From NCBI GenBank assembly GCA_945917385.1, contig CAMEHJ010000011.1:1-12314 (forward strand): 12,314 nt of DNA, written 5' to 3'. The translations under genes and the position numbers were made by a program. The notes under the pieces were generated by a model, which ran no database searches, had not been told where the DNA came from, and worked only from the letters and a program-made list of their open reading frames with translations. This stretch comes from an uncultured bacterium. Lineage in GTDB: Bacteria; Bacillota_A; Clostridia; Oscillospirales; Oscillospiraceae. Below, in pieces: positions 12,286 to 12,314 of this stretch (its first letter is position 1; each line of letters begins with the position of its first letter).

Positions 12286-12314
12286 ATAATACATCTTTTT
12301 TCGCTTCCCGTCAA
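12286..12314 (-). promoter_or_regulatory. Promoter of the zinc-ribbon Ig-like gene
   Basis: TTGACG (12309-12314, at the right edge) and TATTAT (12286-12291) are separated by 17 bp. The leader is about 65 nt. Confidence 0.65.

Overview
The window looks like a chromosomal segment of a Gram-positive Clostridia bacterium, probably an Oscillospiraceae-like gut organism. The reasons are the rpsF-ssb-rpsR order, strong AGGAGG-type ribosome binding sites, TTGACA/TATAAT promoters, a zinc-type S18, Sel1 and leucine-rich-repeat (LRR) lipoproteins, and a zinc-ribbon Ser/Thr kinase of a kind common in that group. This placement is inferred from sequence character, not from a database match. Every supported gene lies on the minus strand, so the window reads right to left.

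Layout in transcription order. (1) 12214-11564 is a zinc-ribbon membrane protein with a Pro/Thr stalk and an Ig-like domain; its promoter sits at the right edge. (2) 11391-10344 is the housekeeping operon rpsF-ssb-rpsR, with a consensus promoter, a two-hairpin leader and a perfect terminator. (3) 10045-7754 is a membrane Ser/Thr kinase with an N-terminal zinc ribbon, one membrane segment, TPR-like repeats and seven 38-residue RCC1-like repeats. (4) 7575-3451 is a three-gene operon of paralogous exported LRR proteins, with its own promoter and terminator. (5) 3337-2357 is guaA, but only the ATP-pyrophosphatase half of GMP synthase. (6) 2350-1761 is a gene-poor junction next to the 3' end of guaA. 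It holds a 133-bp MITE-like element, a possible frameshifted coding relic and GTTATCA direct repeats, and looks like an old insertion scar. (7) 1760-1 is a more AT-rich Sel1-repeat lipoprotein that runs off the left edge.

How the genes may work together. The kinase and the three LRR proteins sit next to each other on the same strand but have separate promoters. The kinase probably places a seven-repeat propeller outside the membrane, and the LRR proteins are all predicted to be exported. A surface sensing or adhesion module is a reasonable inference but is not shown by the sequence. The most unusual structure is the RCC1-like array: framework codons are almost identical between repeats, while two short patches in each repeat differ every time. 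The second is the LRR family, which joins 2, 3 or 4 copies of a ~60-residue unit to one shared C-terminal module.
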